Shown piece after piece: positions 17,844-29,891 of a stretch of 64,000 nt of DNA (position 1 is the stretch's first letter; every line of letters begins with the position of its first letter). This DNA comes from Parietaria judaica (lineage: Eukaryota; Streptophyta; Magnoliopsida; Rosales; Urticaceae). Location: contig OX940871.1 in the NCBI GenBank assembly GCA_954871525.1, positions 22,009,086 through 22,073,085 of the forward strand, given 5' to 3'. Both the position numbers and the translations under genes were made by a program. Under the pieces are notes generated by a model. It searched no databases and was not told where the DNA came from. It worked only from the letters and a program-made list of their open reading frames with translations.

Positions 17844-18623
17844 ATAGGTATTTTATATCAAGTTTTATTTTTTTTAAATCAGAGAGGCTCCACACTATGT
17901 ACAGACTATTCTAGCCGAGGCTAGCAATAAATAATAATAATAAAAAAGGACAATTGCGACTAAAATACCATGAGATACCTCCTTGTACATGAAAATTTTC
18001 AAATTTTATTTTATCGTTGCAAAGTTCAAAAAAAAAAAAAAAAAGAATTCCACCGTAAGTTTTAAATTTTTATATTTAATCGTGGCAAAAGTTCTAGAAA
18101 CCAAAAAACTCATGTCGTAAGTTCTAAATTTCTTAACCATATAACTAATTTTTAGTTTAATTTTGAAACTTTGAAATATGAGACAAGTATTTAAAAAAAG
18201 AAAGAAAACATAAACAAGCAAACAACCCTTTAAATGGAACGAACATACATCCTCTAAGGTGATAACGATTTTGGTTGACATCAACATTGAATAAAGTTGT
18301 ACCTTCCCTTCTCTATATGGATGATCGGCGTTGAAGGGAGAAAACAACGTGGTATACCGTATACTTGAGTGATCAATGTGCAAAACATGTTAAATAAAAA
18401 ACCCAAGAACGTTGTTCATGATTAATCAATCATGTTATTGATTAATGACTCAACTAACAACTAATTAATGGCGGCAAAAGTCCCTGTCGACTTAGGTATC
18501 AATTCCGTCGATCATCAATATATAAATGCCCGCGCAAAAGCGCGATCATAAAAAAACATAATTCTAAATTAATATATTATAATTTTCTTTCTACATGTAA
18601 AATGTCATACTATGTAGTATGCA
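17844..18623. other. Intergenic DNA, no supported gene
   Basis: AT-rich sequence with an A-run near 18029-18044. The 125-codon minus-strand frame at 18006-18383 is low-complexity with no recognisable domain and I do not call it a gene. Confidence 0.4.
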
Positions 18624-18631
18624 GTGATATA

Positions 18632-18728
18632 CAAGGGCGGGTTTATGTTAAGCCCAATAGGGGTTATAGCCCTCACAACTCATTTTCAAAATACACTAAT
18701 AGTTTAGCCCAATCTCATAACTCATTTT

Positions 18729-18764
<36 letters not shown>

Positions 18765-19901
18765 TTTCTACTTTCTACACTGGTTATTTTGATTTCAAAC
18801 TGACACATGACGTGTTGAATTATAGGTTGTTTATTTATTTTTATTTTGATAGGTATAACAAATTGGCCCAATGACTCTCGCAAGAATATACAACTTAGAA
18901 GACAAATAAATATTTCAACTCCTTCAAAAACAAATATTTTAATTTGAACTCAAGTGAATAAAAACATTTTTAAATCGCAAAAATTGATTTTTTTAAGAAA
19001 CTTGTAGAGGGCGATTTTTACCACCTTACAGTCACAAAGATAATCGAAATAACACAAATAATTATGAACACGAATATCCTTGATTTATTGTGATTCCGAG
19101 AGGACCCGGTTTCTTCCGTTTAATAGCTCGGACAATCGAAGATTACACACTCTGATTCTTGAGAGGTCGAGAATACTATGAATAAGTAAACTCAAAGACT
19201 CAAGAATTATTCTCTCTAGCTCACGATATTATGGATACTGAATCAATTTACACTGAGTCTACATGCATGTTTATAGGATTGAAGATCTTCTAGATTGTTC
19301 CCACGAATTATGCTAGGGTTCCCTTCCTTTTCGCTAGGATCGCTGTTGACCTCCCTTATTTGCGTTGGATATCCCATGAAATCCTCAACTGAATGAGCTG
19401 GTTTTCCTCTTTTCTCGCGATCTCGAGTAGTTTCTTCTCTTAATTCGATTCGGTTTTCTCTATGAGACTCTTCTTCGATGAGCTTCTATCCGACGCGCTA
19501 TCTTCTCGCGATGAGACCTTGGGCTCTGGCAGATAATAACTTCTTATGGGCTTCCTTGCTTGTCGGGCCTTAATTCACTCTGCCTTTTGATGGGCCTGGA
19601 ATCTTCAAGTGATCTCGCCTCTATTTGATGTCGTTTGTCGATAAAACGAAACCAATAGTGTTGAGGGATGATTTGACAAAATCCGACATTAACAAAACTA
19701 AAACTCGAGCCAAACTAGGTTGTGATAAGCCTGCAAAAATGGAACCGGGTAAAAAATTTGCTAGCAAAAAGTTTGATTGTTAGTGGAACCGCGGTAAAAG
19801 ATTTGCAAGCAAAACGTTTGATTGTTAATTGAAATTTTGATTGTTATTTGAGTGGAAAATTTTTTAGCCCCCTCCAAAATATTTTTCTGGATCCGCCACT
19901 G
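18632..19901. mobile_element. hAT-type element, split by a nested solo LTR
   Basis: The left end CAAGGGCGGGTTTATG and right end TTCTGGATCCGCCACTG form an imperfect inverted repeat. They are flanked by a perfect 8-bp duplication GTGATATA (18624-18631 and 19902-19909). The right end matches the ends of the element at 9337-9776. Removing the nested LTR and its 5-bp duplication leaves about 573 bp, so this is a non-autonomous hAT-type element. No transposase is visible. A (TA)n tract lies near 18731-18760. Confidence 0.82.
19003..19694 (+). mobile_element. Solo LTR, family A copy 2, nested in an hAT-type element
   Basis: This 692-bp segment is homologous over its length to 2039-2718. It starts TGTAGAGGGCGA and ends CATTAACA, flanked by a perfect 5-bp duplication AAACT (18998-19002 and 19695-19699). 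It inserted into the hAT-type element at 18632-19901, so it is younger than that element. No internal retrotransposon sequence remains. Confidence 0.9.
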
Positions 19902-19909
19902 GTGATATA

Positions 19910-22680
19910 GTATATTTTTCTGTACATTGAAAACTTAATATATACGCCTTATCTATTTATTTAAGACGATACATATATTAATACTCGAAAAATTAGTAGT
20001 CGCGATTAAATAATATTTTTGTCCGGTCCCGACTCGGGCCTAACTAGCTAAATTAATAATTCGCTAAATTTATAAGATAATATATTTTTTTAGTAAGTAT
20101 ATAGGTCCCAAGTAATATATAAATTAATAATATAATATATAAAAATACATAAATAATTATAAATCACTATAAAAAAGATAAAAAAAATATAGATAACTAT
20201 GAAAGCACATTAAATAAAAGGATAAAATTTCATCACTAATTATGTAGTCTTCTTAAAATATGATTGTATACTAATTATTACAGCTTAAATTATCACTACT
20301 CTAAGAAGTTGTTGACATTCCTCTTTAATATCATTAGACTCTTTAATATTTCTGACATTTGTACTATGATAAAATCTCTTTAGATCATAATCATAGTCTC
20401 CCTTAATATTCTTAATATTGATACATTAATATTCTCGATATAATAAATTGATATAATTTTTTGTTAGTAAAGATGTTTATATACTTATAACTAACTAATA
20501 TTTTTTCTTCATTAATGCATAAATTAATAAATTATTAATTAATATGTTAATTAATAATCCGATTAGATAATATTTTTTGCCGGTCCCAACAATATTAATT
20601 TATAGAGGTTATACTATAATTACTAGACGTTATGATTTTTTCTAGCCATAATCCGTATACGGTAAAATTTCGATAAATTAATAACTTTGATTAAATAATA
20701 TTTTTATTCAATCCCGGTTCGGGTTTATCTAGCTAAATTAGTAATTCACTAAAATTTTTAATATAATAATTTTTAGAAGTATAACAAGTCCCATCTAATA
20801 TATAAAAAACTAATTCAATATAAGAATAATGTTATATAACTAATTATGAAATCATTATAAATAAAATATAACTCTACAAAAAAATTAATTAAAAAAATAA
20901 AAATGAATTAGTTATGAAATCACTTCAAATAAAAACAAACTACATTAAATAAATGTAGTGTTTTTAAAATATGATTATGAAGTTATTTGTTTATTTTTGA
21001 AATTGAAGTCTCCTTCGACGCCATCTTTAAGCTTATGAATAGCATTGATGTTGTATTTTCTTGATGTAACAAAAGATTATTTAAACTGATTTATTTTAAA
21101 ATTGCATCACTGCGTGAAACTTTTTTTTTTTTTTTTGCCGTAAACAGGGGTGTGCAAAAAAGGAAAAAAATATGATCCCAATTGTTCAACCAAATCCAAT
21201 TGGAGCCAACCTCAATCTAACCCAACCCCAATTAACCCAACAAATATCGGGTTGGGCTGGGTCCAAACCGAATAAATTATCGGGTTGGGGTCGGGCCGGA
21301 TGCATTGGGTTGTTTTTTCCAAAACCCAATAAGATCGAGTCGGGTTAAGATTTTATCTCGGGTCAACCCAATCCAAATCATGAATCCCCGTACGTGAAAC
21401 AATCTTTAATACTGTTATGTCGTTTTCAAACTACGTTTTGCAATTAGAGATACATATTAGTATTTTTTAACATGCTATATAGAGATTTTTTTTAAATTAT
21501 AATGACTTTATATTTAATACTTGTAAATTAATAATTCGATAATATAAAGATTTTATTGTCGTTCGTTTAGCATCCTTCCGTATGTTTCAAAAAAGAATCC
21601 GTTACTCTTTTTTTTTTTAACGTTTTTTATCTTTAATTTTTTTTACCTTTAATTTAGCATAACTAGCCCCCAAAATTACATTATGACTAAGAGACAAAAG
21701 TAAAGTTGTCATTATTATTTTATTAGTATTGTGGTCCCCCGGAGTTCTATGAAAACATTTTAATTTACCCGAATTTTTTAGGGTTACATGATTTTTTTTT
21801 ATAGAAATTTGGGGTGATTACAAAAATTGTTGTGTCAAATTTACCTAAATTAAAGATAAAATGTAAAACAAAAAGGGATATATTTAAACGTTTTCCCAAA
21901 AAATTCGTGAGACCGCAACAATAATAGTAATATCTTGAATACTTTTGCTGCTAATTTGTCTATTTAAATATATAGTTAACTATTGTTTGGGACTTTGGGG
22001 GATAGTTAAGCTTAACTAAATGTTAAAAAAAGTGCAAAATAAAAAATTCACGGGTAAAAATGTAATAAGAAGGGTAAATTTGAACGTTCGCCAGAAGTTT
22101 AAGGGATTCCAACAACGATATTGAGAACTTGAGTACTTTCTTGTCAATACGGCTATCTACATGTGCACCATTGTTTTAACTTCTATGGCTAATTAGCTTA
22201 ACTAAAGTACACAAATAAAGAAATAATAAGAAATAATAAAATTTAGGAGAAAATGTAAAATAAATATTAAGGTAAATTTGAACCTTTTTTATTTTTTTAA
22301 AAATATTATTTGTAGTTTCAGTTTAAGAAAGAAATAAGTATTTTTAAAAAAACTAAGAGGTGTTTAATAAACTATTCTTCAGTAACAAAAACTGATTTAG
22401 CGTTTGGTAAAAAAAATTATTTAAGCTAAAAAGACTCAAATAAACTAATAACCATTTTTCTTTTATAGAAAAAATAAAAAAACCAAAAGCTACGAATCCT
22501 ACCTTTTACGACTCTTGTACAAAAATTAAAAATCTTTTTTGATTTTTTTGTAAAACAATTTCACCAAACACTTGAAAAGCAGTTTAGTTTATTTCAAAAG
22601 CAAAAACAAGACCTTTTAAAGCTGAACCAAACGCAGTGATAATTTAAATACTTTTGCCGTAAAAAATGTTCATAAAAAAG
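19910..22680. repeat. AT-rich intergenic repeats, no gene
   Basis: Two related segments, about 19985-20230 and 20670-20960, share the order ATTAAATAATATTTTT, a CCGGTCCCGACTCGGG-like block, then CTAGCTAAATTA. The phrase GTCCCAACAATAT followed by AATTTATAGAGGT near 20585 recurs in diverged form near 38357 inside the first phosphatase gene, so this is a dispersed AT-rich MITE-like family. A GGGTTGGG-rich hAT-like MITE starts CAGGGGTGTGCAAAAA near 21145 and extends to about 21390. No gene is supported. Confidence 0.5.
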
Positions 22681-22864
22681 CCTACACATAAACCTTTAGC
22701 TTTTGATTAAGCCCAAGCCCAAGCCCAGTTGAGCAGCCTTTCTCGAAGCCTAAACGCTTAAGTCGAAGCTCTGCCACCGCCGTCGGTCTCGAACGCCATC
22801 TCTCTCCGCCGTCCCTAACCTCTCGCCTGAAGCCACTGCGTCTAGACTCGGATTTATTCGGTAA

Positions 22865-23146
22865 ATATCTGTCACGAAATTGCCGGAATTGATGCCGCAT
22901 GAGTTTGTGACCGGAATTTGCTTCCGAGGCCCGGTCCGTTTCGTGGTTTCGCGACGCGACTTTTTATCAGTTATCTCGTGTTGGGTTTCCACGTAAAATC
23001 CCGCCGTTTTGCGTTTGTTTGAACGCTTTTTTGTACCTTTCGAAAGCTTGTGATAGGCTCGTTCCCAGTTTAGAGAATCAGTGAAAGAAAATAAAGTGCA
23101 TTAGTTTGAAGATTCTAGCAAAGTTGTTTAGGTATTTATTGAGGAT
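22865..23146 (+). repeat. Duplicated 0.28-kb segment, copy 1 (RIO1 5' leader region)
   Basis: This 282-bp stretch runs from ATATCTGTCACGAAATTG to GTATTTATTGAGGAT. It is almost identical to 28478-28768, with three substitutions seen plus one 9-bp insertion in the other copy. It starts 4 bp inside a plausible 5'-leader intron of RIO1: donor G|GTAAATATC at 22861, possible acceptor TTGTGCAG ending 23260. The near-identity implies a recent copy or gene conversion between neighbours. Confidence 0.92.
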
Positions 23147-23220
23147 ACATGTTGTTTTAGCCTTTTCCGACCTGGTCTGGCGTAAAAACTAGGCTTAGAA
23201 ATCAAGAACCAAGTTTTTGT

Positions 23221-23292
23221 ATGTGTGGAATAATGACCCAAGGAACGAATCGTTGTGCAGAAGAAAGAATTGGAATCGGCCATGGCGATTGA
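23221..23292 (+). promoter_or_regulatory. Possible upstream ORF overlapping the RIO1 start
   Basis: ATG at 23221 and an in-frame ATG at 23233 open a 23-codon frame. It ends TGA at 23290-23292, overlapping the RIO1 ATG (23282) in another frame. If it is in the mRNA it would damp RIO1 translation. A possible acceptor (GTGCAG ending 23260) could splice it out, so its presence in mature transcripts is uncertain. Confidence 0.35.
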
Positions 23293-24297
23293 GGAAGAAT
23301 TAGAGGTTAGTTCGCAGCCCGCGATAGTGAGCGGGGCGGAGAAAGACTTTTTAGAAGCGAAAGATCAGTTTGACGATGACATTGAAGAGGAGGAAGAAGA
23401 GGAAGAGGAAGATGAAGAATGGTCGACGGACTCGGAGATCGGAGACGCGTTGGACCTGTTGGACTTGAAGGGCGATTTCGAAGGCATGGAGGGAGGTTTG
23501 GCGCTCAATTCATGGCGTCCGAATGCTAACGGCGGGGTTCATTCTCGCCCAAATTCCTCTACTCTTCAGCCACTCGCGAACCGCAACCAGAAGTTTGTCA
23601 CGCACATCCAAGTTTCCCCTCTCGAGGTATACATATACCCATAAACGTTGCACACACAAGTGTTAATATTCAAACCGATGCCTAAAAAGGTGTTTTTGAG
23701 GCATACCTCAGTCGACGCGGCGATAATTTGCCTCTATGTGTATGCTTCCGGTCAGAAATCAGAATATTGAACCTTAACCGGGTAGGTTGAGTTAACCCTA
23801 ACACTAACCGTTCCGGAAAAAGGGACTTGCAGCCCGTTTTTCAACCCTAGGTGAGGCTGACCAACGGGGGGCAGAGAAGGAGAGAGATTGGGGTCTGGTA
23901 GAAAAGGGGCTGAATTGAGGAAGAGTGTTAGGGTTAGGGCTTGAAGCTTTGGACTTGATATGGGGTTTTTATGGAGCGGAATTGGAGTTAAGGGTTATAG
24001 GGTTTAGGCTTATGTATGCTATTTCAAGCCTTTTGAGAGAGACAAGATATGAAGATGTATTATTTATTTGCAGGAATGGGAAGGGAGGTGTAGAGTTGGA
24101 ATGTCCAACTCTGTGACGACGGAAATCCGCGATAGCCATAGGAGCATGGCAATTGGCAAGACGAAGAAGAACGACAAAGCTGACCGTGCGACTGTCGAGC
24201 AGGTCAGGCTAATTTACTTTCTTTCTCACTCTATGGGATTCTCTAGGGGGGAAATTCCAGTTTACTGTCATTTGTTCATTGAGTTTGGTTTCTTGGT

Positions 24298-24336
<39 letters not shown>

Positions 24337-27308
24337 TATAGTTATGAAGGAGTATTATAAGATTTTTAGGACTTTGTCATAGAGATAATTCTGAAAATTT
24401 ACCTCATGCTGCAGGCAATTGATCCTAGAACGCGGAAGGTTTTATTTAAAATGCTCAATAGTGGCGTGTTCAATGATATCAATGGCTGCATTTCTACCGG
24501 TAAAGAAGTAAGATTTCTGGGTTTATTTCTTGTGTTATGAAATTTGCTGAGACGATTAAATAAGCACGATAAAGCAGTACTTTGTGTCGTAATCCTTTCC
24601 TCTGCTACTTTTCAGGCTAATGTTTATCACGCAACAAAATCAGATGGCAAGGAATATGCGGTCAAAGTATACAAAACATCTATTTTGGTATTTAAGTAAG
24701 TTCAAAGTTCTCGTGGTGACCTCCTTCTAAACAGTGCATATGGTCATCTTTCAGTGTTAAGAGTAGTAATAGCACTATGTTTGCAGTCTTAAGTAGCAAT
24801 GGGCACTTTTTCTTGTCTCACGTTGTTGCCTGTTCAACTGGTAGATTACCGGAATTCATTATTATGGTTGCATAACAGTTAGAATTTTTGACTTGTGCCC
24901 TGACGCACCGTTAAGTTGTTTAGTCATCGTTCAGTATTTTTTATCCTCTGATAGCAATAACAGTTTACTGAACCTCTTTTTCTGTCTGTTTTCAGGGACA
25001 GAGATCGTTATGTGCAAGGTGATTTCCGATTCAGACACGGATATTGCAAAGGAAATCCCAGGAAGATGGTAAAGACTTGGGCCGAGAAAGAGAAGAGGAA
25101 TTTAATGAGGTAATGTTGTTGGCAACCATTTGAGATATAAATCTCGTCCTTTATCTTGTTAAGTTTTTATGATTCTAACATCGATGTTGTTAACTGTAGG
25201 CTAAATACAGCAGGAATACGGAGCCCAGTGCCATTAATTTTGAGAGAAAACGTTTTGGTTATGGAATTTATCGGTAATTATAGTGAAGCTAAATCATTTA
25301 TATTCAGTTCTATTTATTTCTTATTTATATATTTGCATGTTCGACTTGACTGATGTCTATTTTCGCAATGTTCCTGATGCAATTTGATTTCCTTTTTTTT
25401 GGTCTAAAAAATTATATTATGGTTTCTCTAAAACTTTTTACTTGGCTATTACGAGCTCGGTTTTCATGGGAATATTTTGTTCTTTGGTAGTGATATGTTT
25501 CTGGCGTTCTTACAGGAAAGGATGGTTGGGCGGCTCCTCGTCTAAAGGATGCTTGTTTATCTCTAGACAAACTACGTGAATGCTATATGGAGGTGCGGTT
25601 TAATATATATCCAAGTATATATAGATTACATGCACACATACGTACATCTATATATAGTATCTAATTCAGCTTATTGGTGCACGTGGGATAATGTTTTTTG
25701 CCTTTTGACAGATAATACTCGACATGAGGACGTTATATCAGAAATGCAAATTGGTTCACGGAGATCTCAGTGAATACAATATACTTTATTATGAAGTAAG
25801 CGAGCTATATAGTCATATCGACCACCCTGGCTCTTGAAATTAAATTGAATATATGCTTTTAAATTAATTTTTATATAAATATATTTCCTTTTGTAATGCA
25901 GAGTCACTTGTATATTATTGACGTTTCCCAAGCAGTAGATCTCGACCACCCTCGGGCTCTTGAATTCTTGCGTGAAGATTCCGTTCATGTTTCTGTGAGT
26001 CATAGCCAACAGCTTTGATTCTAATATTCTGTCAAAACAATGCGCCTTTCGTCACAAAACAGGGAACCCTTGATATTTCTCTATACAATTAGTTGCAATG
26101 CTCACTGAATATTTGGCGGCGTGCAGGATTTTTTCCGAAAACACGGTGTTGCGGTCATGACAATCCGAGAACTCTTTGATTTTGTTGTTGATCCCTTAAT
26201 TGTGGATGACGCTGTGGATGATTATCTCGAAAAGGTACATTTATGCCTCGTGTATGCAGTCAAGTCAAATGTGTGAAAATAAATCCAAAATTAGGAAGCA
26301 AAAAAACTTTTCATATATGATGTTTCGGCTTTTGTCTCAGCTGCAACAAAAAATTATGTCAAGGGAAATATCCGCTGAGGATGAAATCGCAGACTTGGTG
26401 TTCGTACAGGTTTGCAACTTTACCATTTTCTGTCCTCGCTAGTATAATACCATGTCTATAGAAAAAGTTCTAGAATTATACATGTGTAGTTTTTATAAAC
26501 GAGGGTAATTATAAGAGACACTCTTCGATGTCGCAGTTCCTTCGTGAACTCGCAAATGGAACCGTTTTTATCCCGGTCATTAAAAATCGGGACCTCGGGC
26601 AAATTTCATGCCAACGACAATTCACGTGTTTGTATTTTTGTCTGTAAAACACTGGTATTGCAGCCGGCTAACGGTTTAGCAGATGTCGCTAATTTTTTTA
26701 GCAATCCGAGGAATAATTTCTAGAATTTAGGGGAGAAACTGCAAGGGCACAAAAAAGTTAACGAGCGTAAATAATAATTATTCTTTTACACCGTTACGTT
26801 TCTTAAAATACCATAAATCTTTATGTCGAATCGAATTTGATCAAATACTGCTCTCTTGTTTCCTCAGTCATACATTCCAAAGACATTGGATCACGTGACA
26901 AACGCAGAGGCTGACGTCATACGGCTAACGAGCGGTCAGGACACTGACACCATGTACTACAAGACCATCACCGGGCTCAATGGGAGTCTCGCACAATCTC
27001 CGTCAGCTCCGGCCGAGCAAGATTCGAAAGCGGAGCCGACCGTGGCAAATGATGCACCCTTACAAGAATCTCCCAGAAAAGAATCCGAGTCCAGCGAATC
27101 CAGCGACAGTGGGAGTGGTTCCGACGGAAGCGAGAGTGAATGCAGCGACAGTGAGAGTGATACGGAGGATCCAGTCGACCGGAAAGCGGCGAGGAAAGAG
27201 AACAAGAAGAAGGTGAAAGCGGCGAAGAGGGAAGCTCGAAAGACGAAGGTGCCGAAGGCTCTGAAGAAGAGGAAGAAGAAGCTCTCCAAGTCCCACAAGA
27301 CGAGATAG
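23282..27308 (+). CDS. RIO1: Serine/threonine-protein kinase RIO1
   Basis: RIO1 is an atypical kinase/ATPase that acts in cytoplasmic maturation of the 40S ribosomal subunit (pre-18S rRNA processing). I join 12 coding exons: 23282-23626, 24074-24202, 24415-24507, 24616-24695, 24996-25109, 25200-25273, 25516-25592, 25712-25795, 25902-25994, 26127-26234, 26341-26409 and 26868-27308. They give 568 aa. Seen: an acidic N-terminal tract (around residue 40) before the kinase; flexible loop STGKEANVY at 185-193; ATP lysine in AVKVYK (Lys206); catalytic HGDLSEYN (Asp322); metal-binding IDVSQ (Asp339). After the kinase there is a Ser/Glu/Asp-rich stretch and a Lys/Arg-rich end (KKRKKKLSK), as in other RIO1 proteins. 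The start at 23282 has a good context (GCCATGGCG); an upstream in-frame GTG is not needed. All kinase signatures are intact. Intron 2 carries a (TA)n tract. Confidence 0.95.
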
Positions 27309-28066
27309 CTTGCTGACGTGGAAATTCAGTTAAAATTAGGCTTAAGCAATTTTGGTAATTAATACATATTATGTTTGTCATTTTGAGAGTTCTTGGCTTC
27401 TTACTACATGTCGTTTTGTTTAAAAAGACATCGCAATTTTGGATTTTTGTCTCTGGGTTTTGTAAATGACAACTTATTTAACGTCGAAATATCACGGGTT
27501 AGTAATAAAAAAATGTTAATATGAATAACTATCTTAATTAACTTCGGAAAATAGTATTTCGATAATTTTAAATAGGGAAAATAGCTGCGAAAGTCCTTAA
27601 CTCTGCACGGTTGTTGCAAAGTCCCTGTACTCAAATTTTGGTGGTAAAAGTCCTCACCGTTAGTCTTGTTGCAGAACTGTCCTCACGCCGTTATCACCTT
27701 GTTAAGTGCCACATAGATGCCCACTTGTCATCCATGTAACCAAAATAAATTAAGGCAAAAGTACCAAAAATAAAAAAAATACTAAAAAAAGCTAAACTAT
27801 AAAATCCACTTGTCGTTATGATATTAAGCCACATTTTGAGTGGATCCACCGATTTAAAAATTCTTGTTATTTTTTTATTCTTTGTGATTTAAATAGGTCG
27901 TTTACATATATTTTCATTTCCTTTCATGAAATTTTCTACCGGCCTGCCCAAAACCCGAACCCTGCATTACATACGACATGTCGTTTTCCAGATATTTTCC
28001 CTTCTCTTGGAACGAAAAGACGCGACTTTTTTCGCGGGAGATAAGTTAAGTTGTTCATATCAAGAG
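27309..28066. other. Intergenic spacer between RIO1 and the 249-aa gene
   Basis: It should contain the RIO1 3' leader and the downstream gene's promoter. A segment at about 27570-27740 (GTCCTTAACTCTG ... GTTAAGTGCCACATAGATGC) resembles in style one end of the fold-back elements at 30901, but I could not bound it. No other gene is seen. Confidence 0.4.
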
Positions 28067-29891
28067 ATGGCGAGCGTCGGAGAGGAAACCCTAGCGCCAC
28101 CAGAAATGGCGGAGGAGGACGGCGACGACCTCTCGCACGAGTGGGAGACCATGGCTCGCGCCTGGCTCTGCTCCTTCCCCGAAGCCAAGGCGGTCTCCTC
28201 GGCCGAGGTGGAGGCCTGGATCGACTCCAACCTCGACTCTCTCCCTCGCGGAATCCAGTCCATGCCTCGCTCCGACCTCTCTCTCCGCCTCATTTCCATT
28301 CAGAACATGCGACTCTCCACTCAGGTAGGCTTCACCTTCTCTTGCTTTTAGTAACTTCAAGCTCTTAGGTTTGACAAGCTTGCTCTCTGTGCTCATTTGA
28401 ACTCTTTCTCAGTGAAGATTGCGTCGGTTTTCGATTTCAGAAGATGATTGTTTGCATAATTCAATATTTTCACATGTATATCTGTCACGAAATTGCCGGA
28501 ATTGATGCCGCTTTTTTGTCATGAGTTTGTGACCGGAATTTGCTTCCGAGGCCCGGTCCGTTTCGTGGTTTCGCGACGCCACTTTTTATCAGTTATCTTG
28601 TGTTGGGTTTCCACGTAAAATCCCGCCGTTTTGCGTTTGTTTGAACGCTTTTTTGTACCTTTCGAAAGCTTGTGATAAGCTCGTTCCCAGTTTAGAGAAT
28701 CAGTGAAAGAAAATAAAGTGCATTAGTTTGAAGATTCTAGCAAAGTTGTTTAGGTATTTATTGAGGATTCCATTATTTCAATATAATAAAGTGCATTAAT
28801 TTGTAGATTATAGCAAAGTTGTTTAGGTATTAATTATGATATATAATTAATATTCAATGAATGATTTTCCCATTTTTAGAGCGAGAAGATCTGTAATCTG
28901 AACAATCCCAGTTACGTTTTTTAATGATGCAGGAGAAAGAAATGGAAGAGCACGGAGAAGAAGCGAGTCAAGCTGAGACTCCGCATGCTCGGTTCCAGCG
29001 CACGGATCAGTGGAGACCGGTTTATACCTGGCTGGAGTCTCTGGACAAAGACGAGGTGATCAAGTCGAAAGACATCTCCGATTGGCTGACCGCGAACCCG
29101 GAAATCCAGGAACAGCTTTTCTCGAGGCATTCGCGGTACCATCTGATGCATTACATCAAGAAGTGCCATATGAAAATTCTGAAAAGACGTGGACGGAAGA
29201 AGGCTTCAGTGAGTTATTCCAAGTTTCTGATTTGATCGTTGTTGTTTCTCGATAATTTTTTTTTTTTTTTGTGTTATGATCTGAATTGGGTTTTCAGCAG
29301 TCTGAGAAACCGTCGGATCTAAAGGTTGAAAAGGACGCGGTGAAGAAACAAGATTCTGCACTTCAGATTATCGGTAATTTCTTTTGTCAACTTCTATATG
29401 TATGAGTAAATTGAGGCTTGGCCTCGTCGTGGCCCGGTTTCACAAGTTGCCAGTTTAAAAAAATCAATTTTTCTTTTTTCCCCAAACCAGGACCAGGCTG
29501 AAAGGGGAAAAAACTTCGCCCGGTTCTCGGTCCTGGTTTCAGCCATGGGACTATAAAGTACTTAATATTTAGTAGTCATAGTTGGAATTGTACTCTCTTC
29601 ACTGAGATTACTTTCTGCAAAAAAGGACTAACATATTTTTATGTCTATGCTTGATTTCTTGTAGCTCACTCTCCCATCAATCTACCCAAAGAAAGCGACG
29701 TCTATTTAGCCAAGCGAAATGAAGCATTTCAGAAGTACGAGATGTAAGTCGATTTTCATTTTATCAAGTTCTAACAAGATTTTAATCATATTTTACCATC
29801 TACCTAATCCCGGCATTCATGTCGTTACAGTTTGGTAGAGTTGGAGAAGCTGCTTCCCCCGGCGTTTAAGCTTCAAGAAACGAGCAAATGA
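28067..29891 (+). CDS. Uncharacterised 249-aa plant protein with two W-containing helical segments
   Basis: I do not recognise the family. Five exons join in frame: 28067-28324, 28933-29208, 29298-29373, 29665-29743 and 29831-29891. The start ATG at 28067 (AGAGATGGCG) opens an acidic N-terminus. Residues about 24-85 (HEWETMARAWLCSFP, VEAWIDSNLDSLP) and about 105-170 (RPVYTWLESLDKDEVI, SDWLTANPEIQEQLF) look like two related alpha-helical segments. Both follow a pattern of a Trp helix, then an E-V-x-x-W or D-I-x-x-W helix. The second ends in HYIKKCHMKILKRRGRKK, a basic patch that could bind nucleic acid or be a nuclear signal; that is inference. The C-terminus (residues about 205-249) is charged and helical (YLAKRNEAFQKYEI, VELEKLL). 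There is no signal peptide or membrane segment. Clean splice sites and a steady frame argue for a real gene. Exon 3 begins at a CAGCAG tandem acceptor. Confidence 0.8.
28478..28768 (+). repeat. Duplicated 0.28-kb segment, copy 2 (inside intron 1 of the 249-aa gene)
   Basis: This is a near-identical copy of 22865-23146 in the same orientation, with a 9-bp insertion (TTTTTTGTC) near 28513 and three substitutions seen. A third, diverged partial copy of its end (AATAAAGTGCATTAATTTG to GTTTAGGTATTAATTA) follows at about 28784-28838. It lies wholly within intron 1 (28325-28932). Confidence 0.92.

Noticed and set aside
22682..22992. Two minus-strand frames upstream of RIO1
   Set aside because: Arg-rich, without homology features, and lying over the likely RIO1 promoter and leader.
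26957..27381. Minus-strand open frames opposite the RIO1 C-terminus
   Set aside because: They are Ser/Leu-rich shadows of the RIO1 last exon, which is read convincingly on the plus strand.
28051..28368. Alternative 105-codon frame over exon 1 of the 249-aa gene
   Set aside because: It does not connect to the downstream exons, whereas the frame from 28067 continues across four splice junctions.
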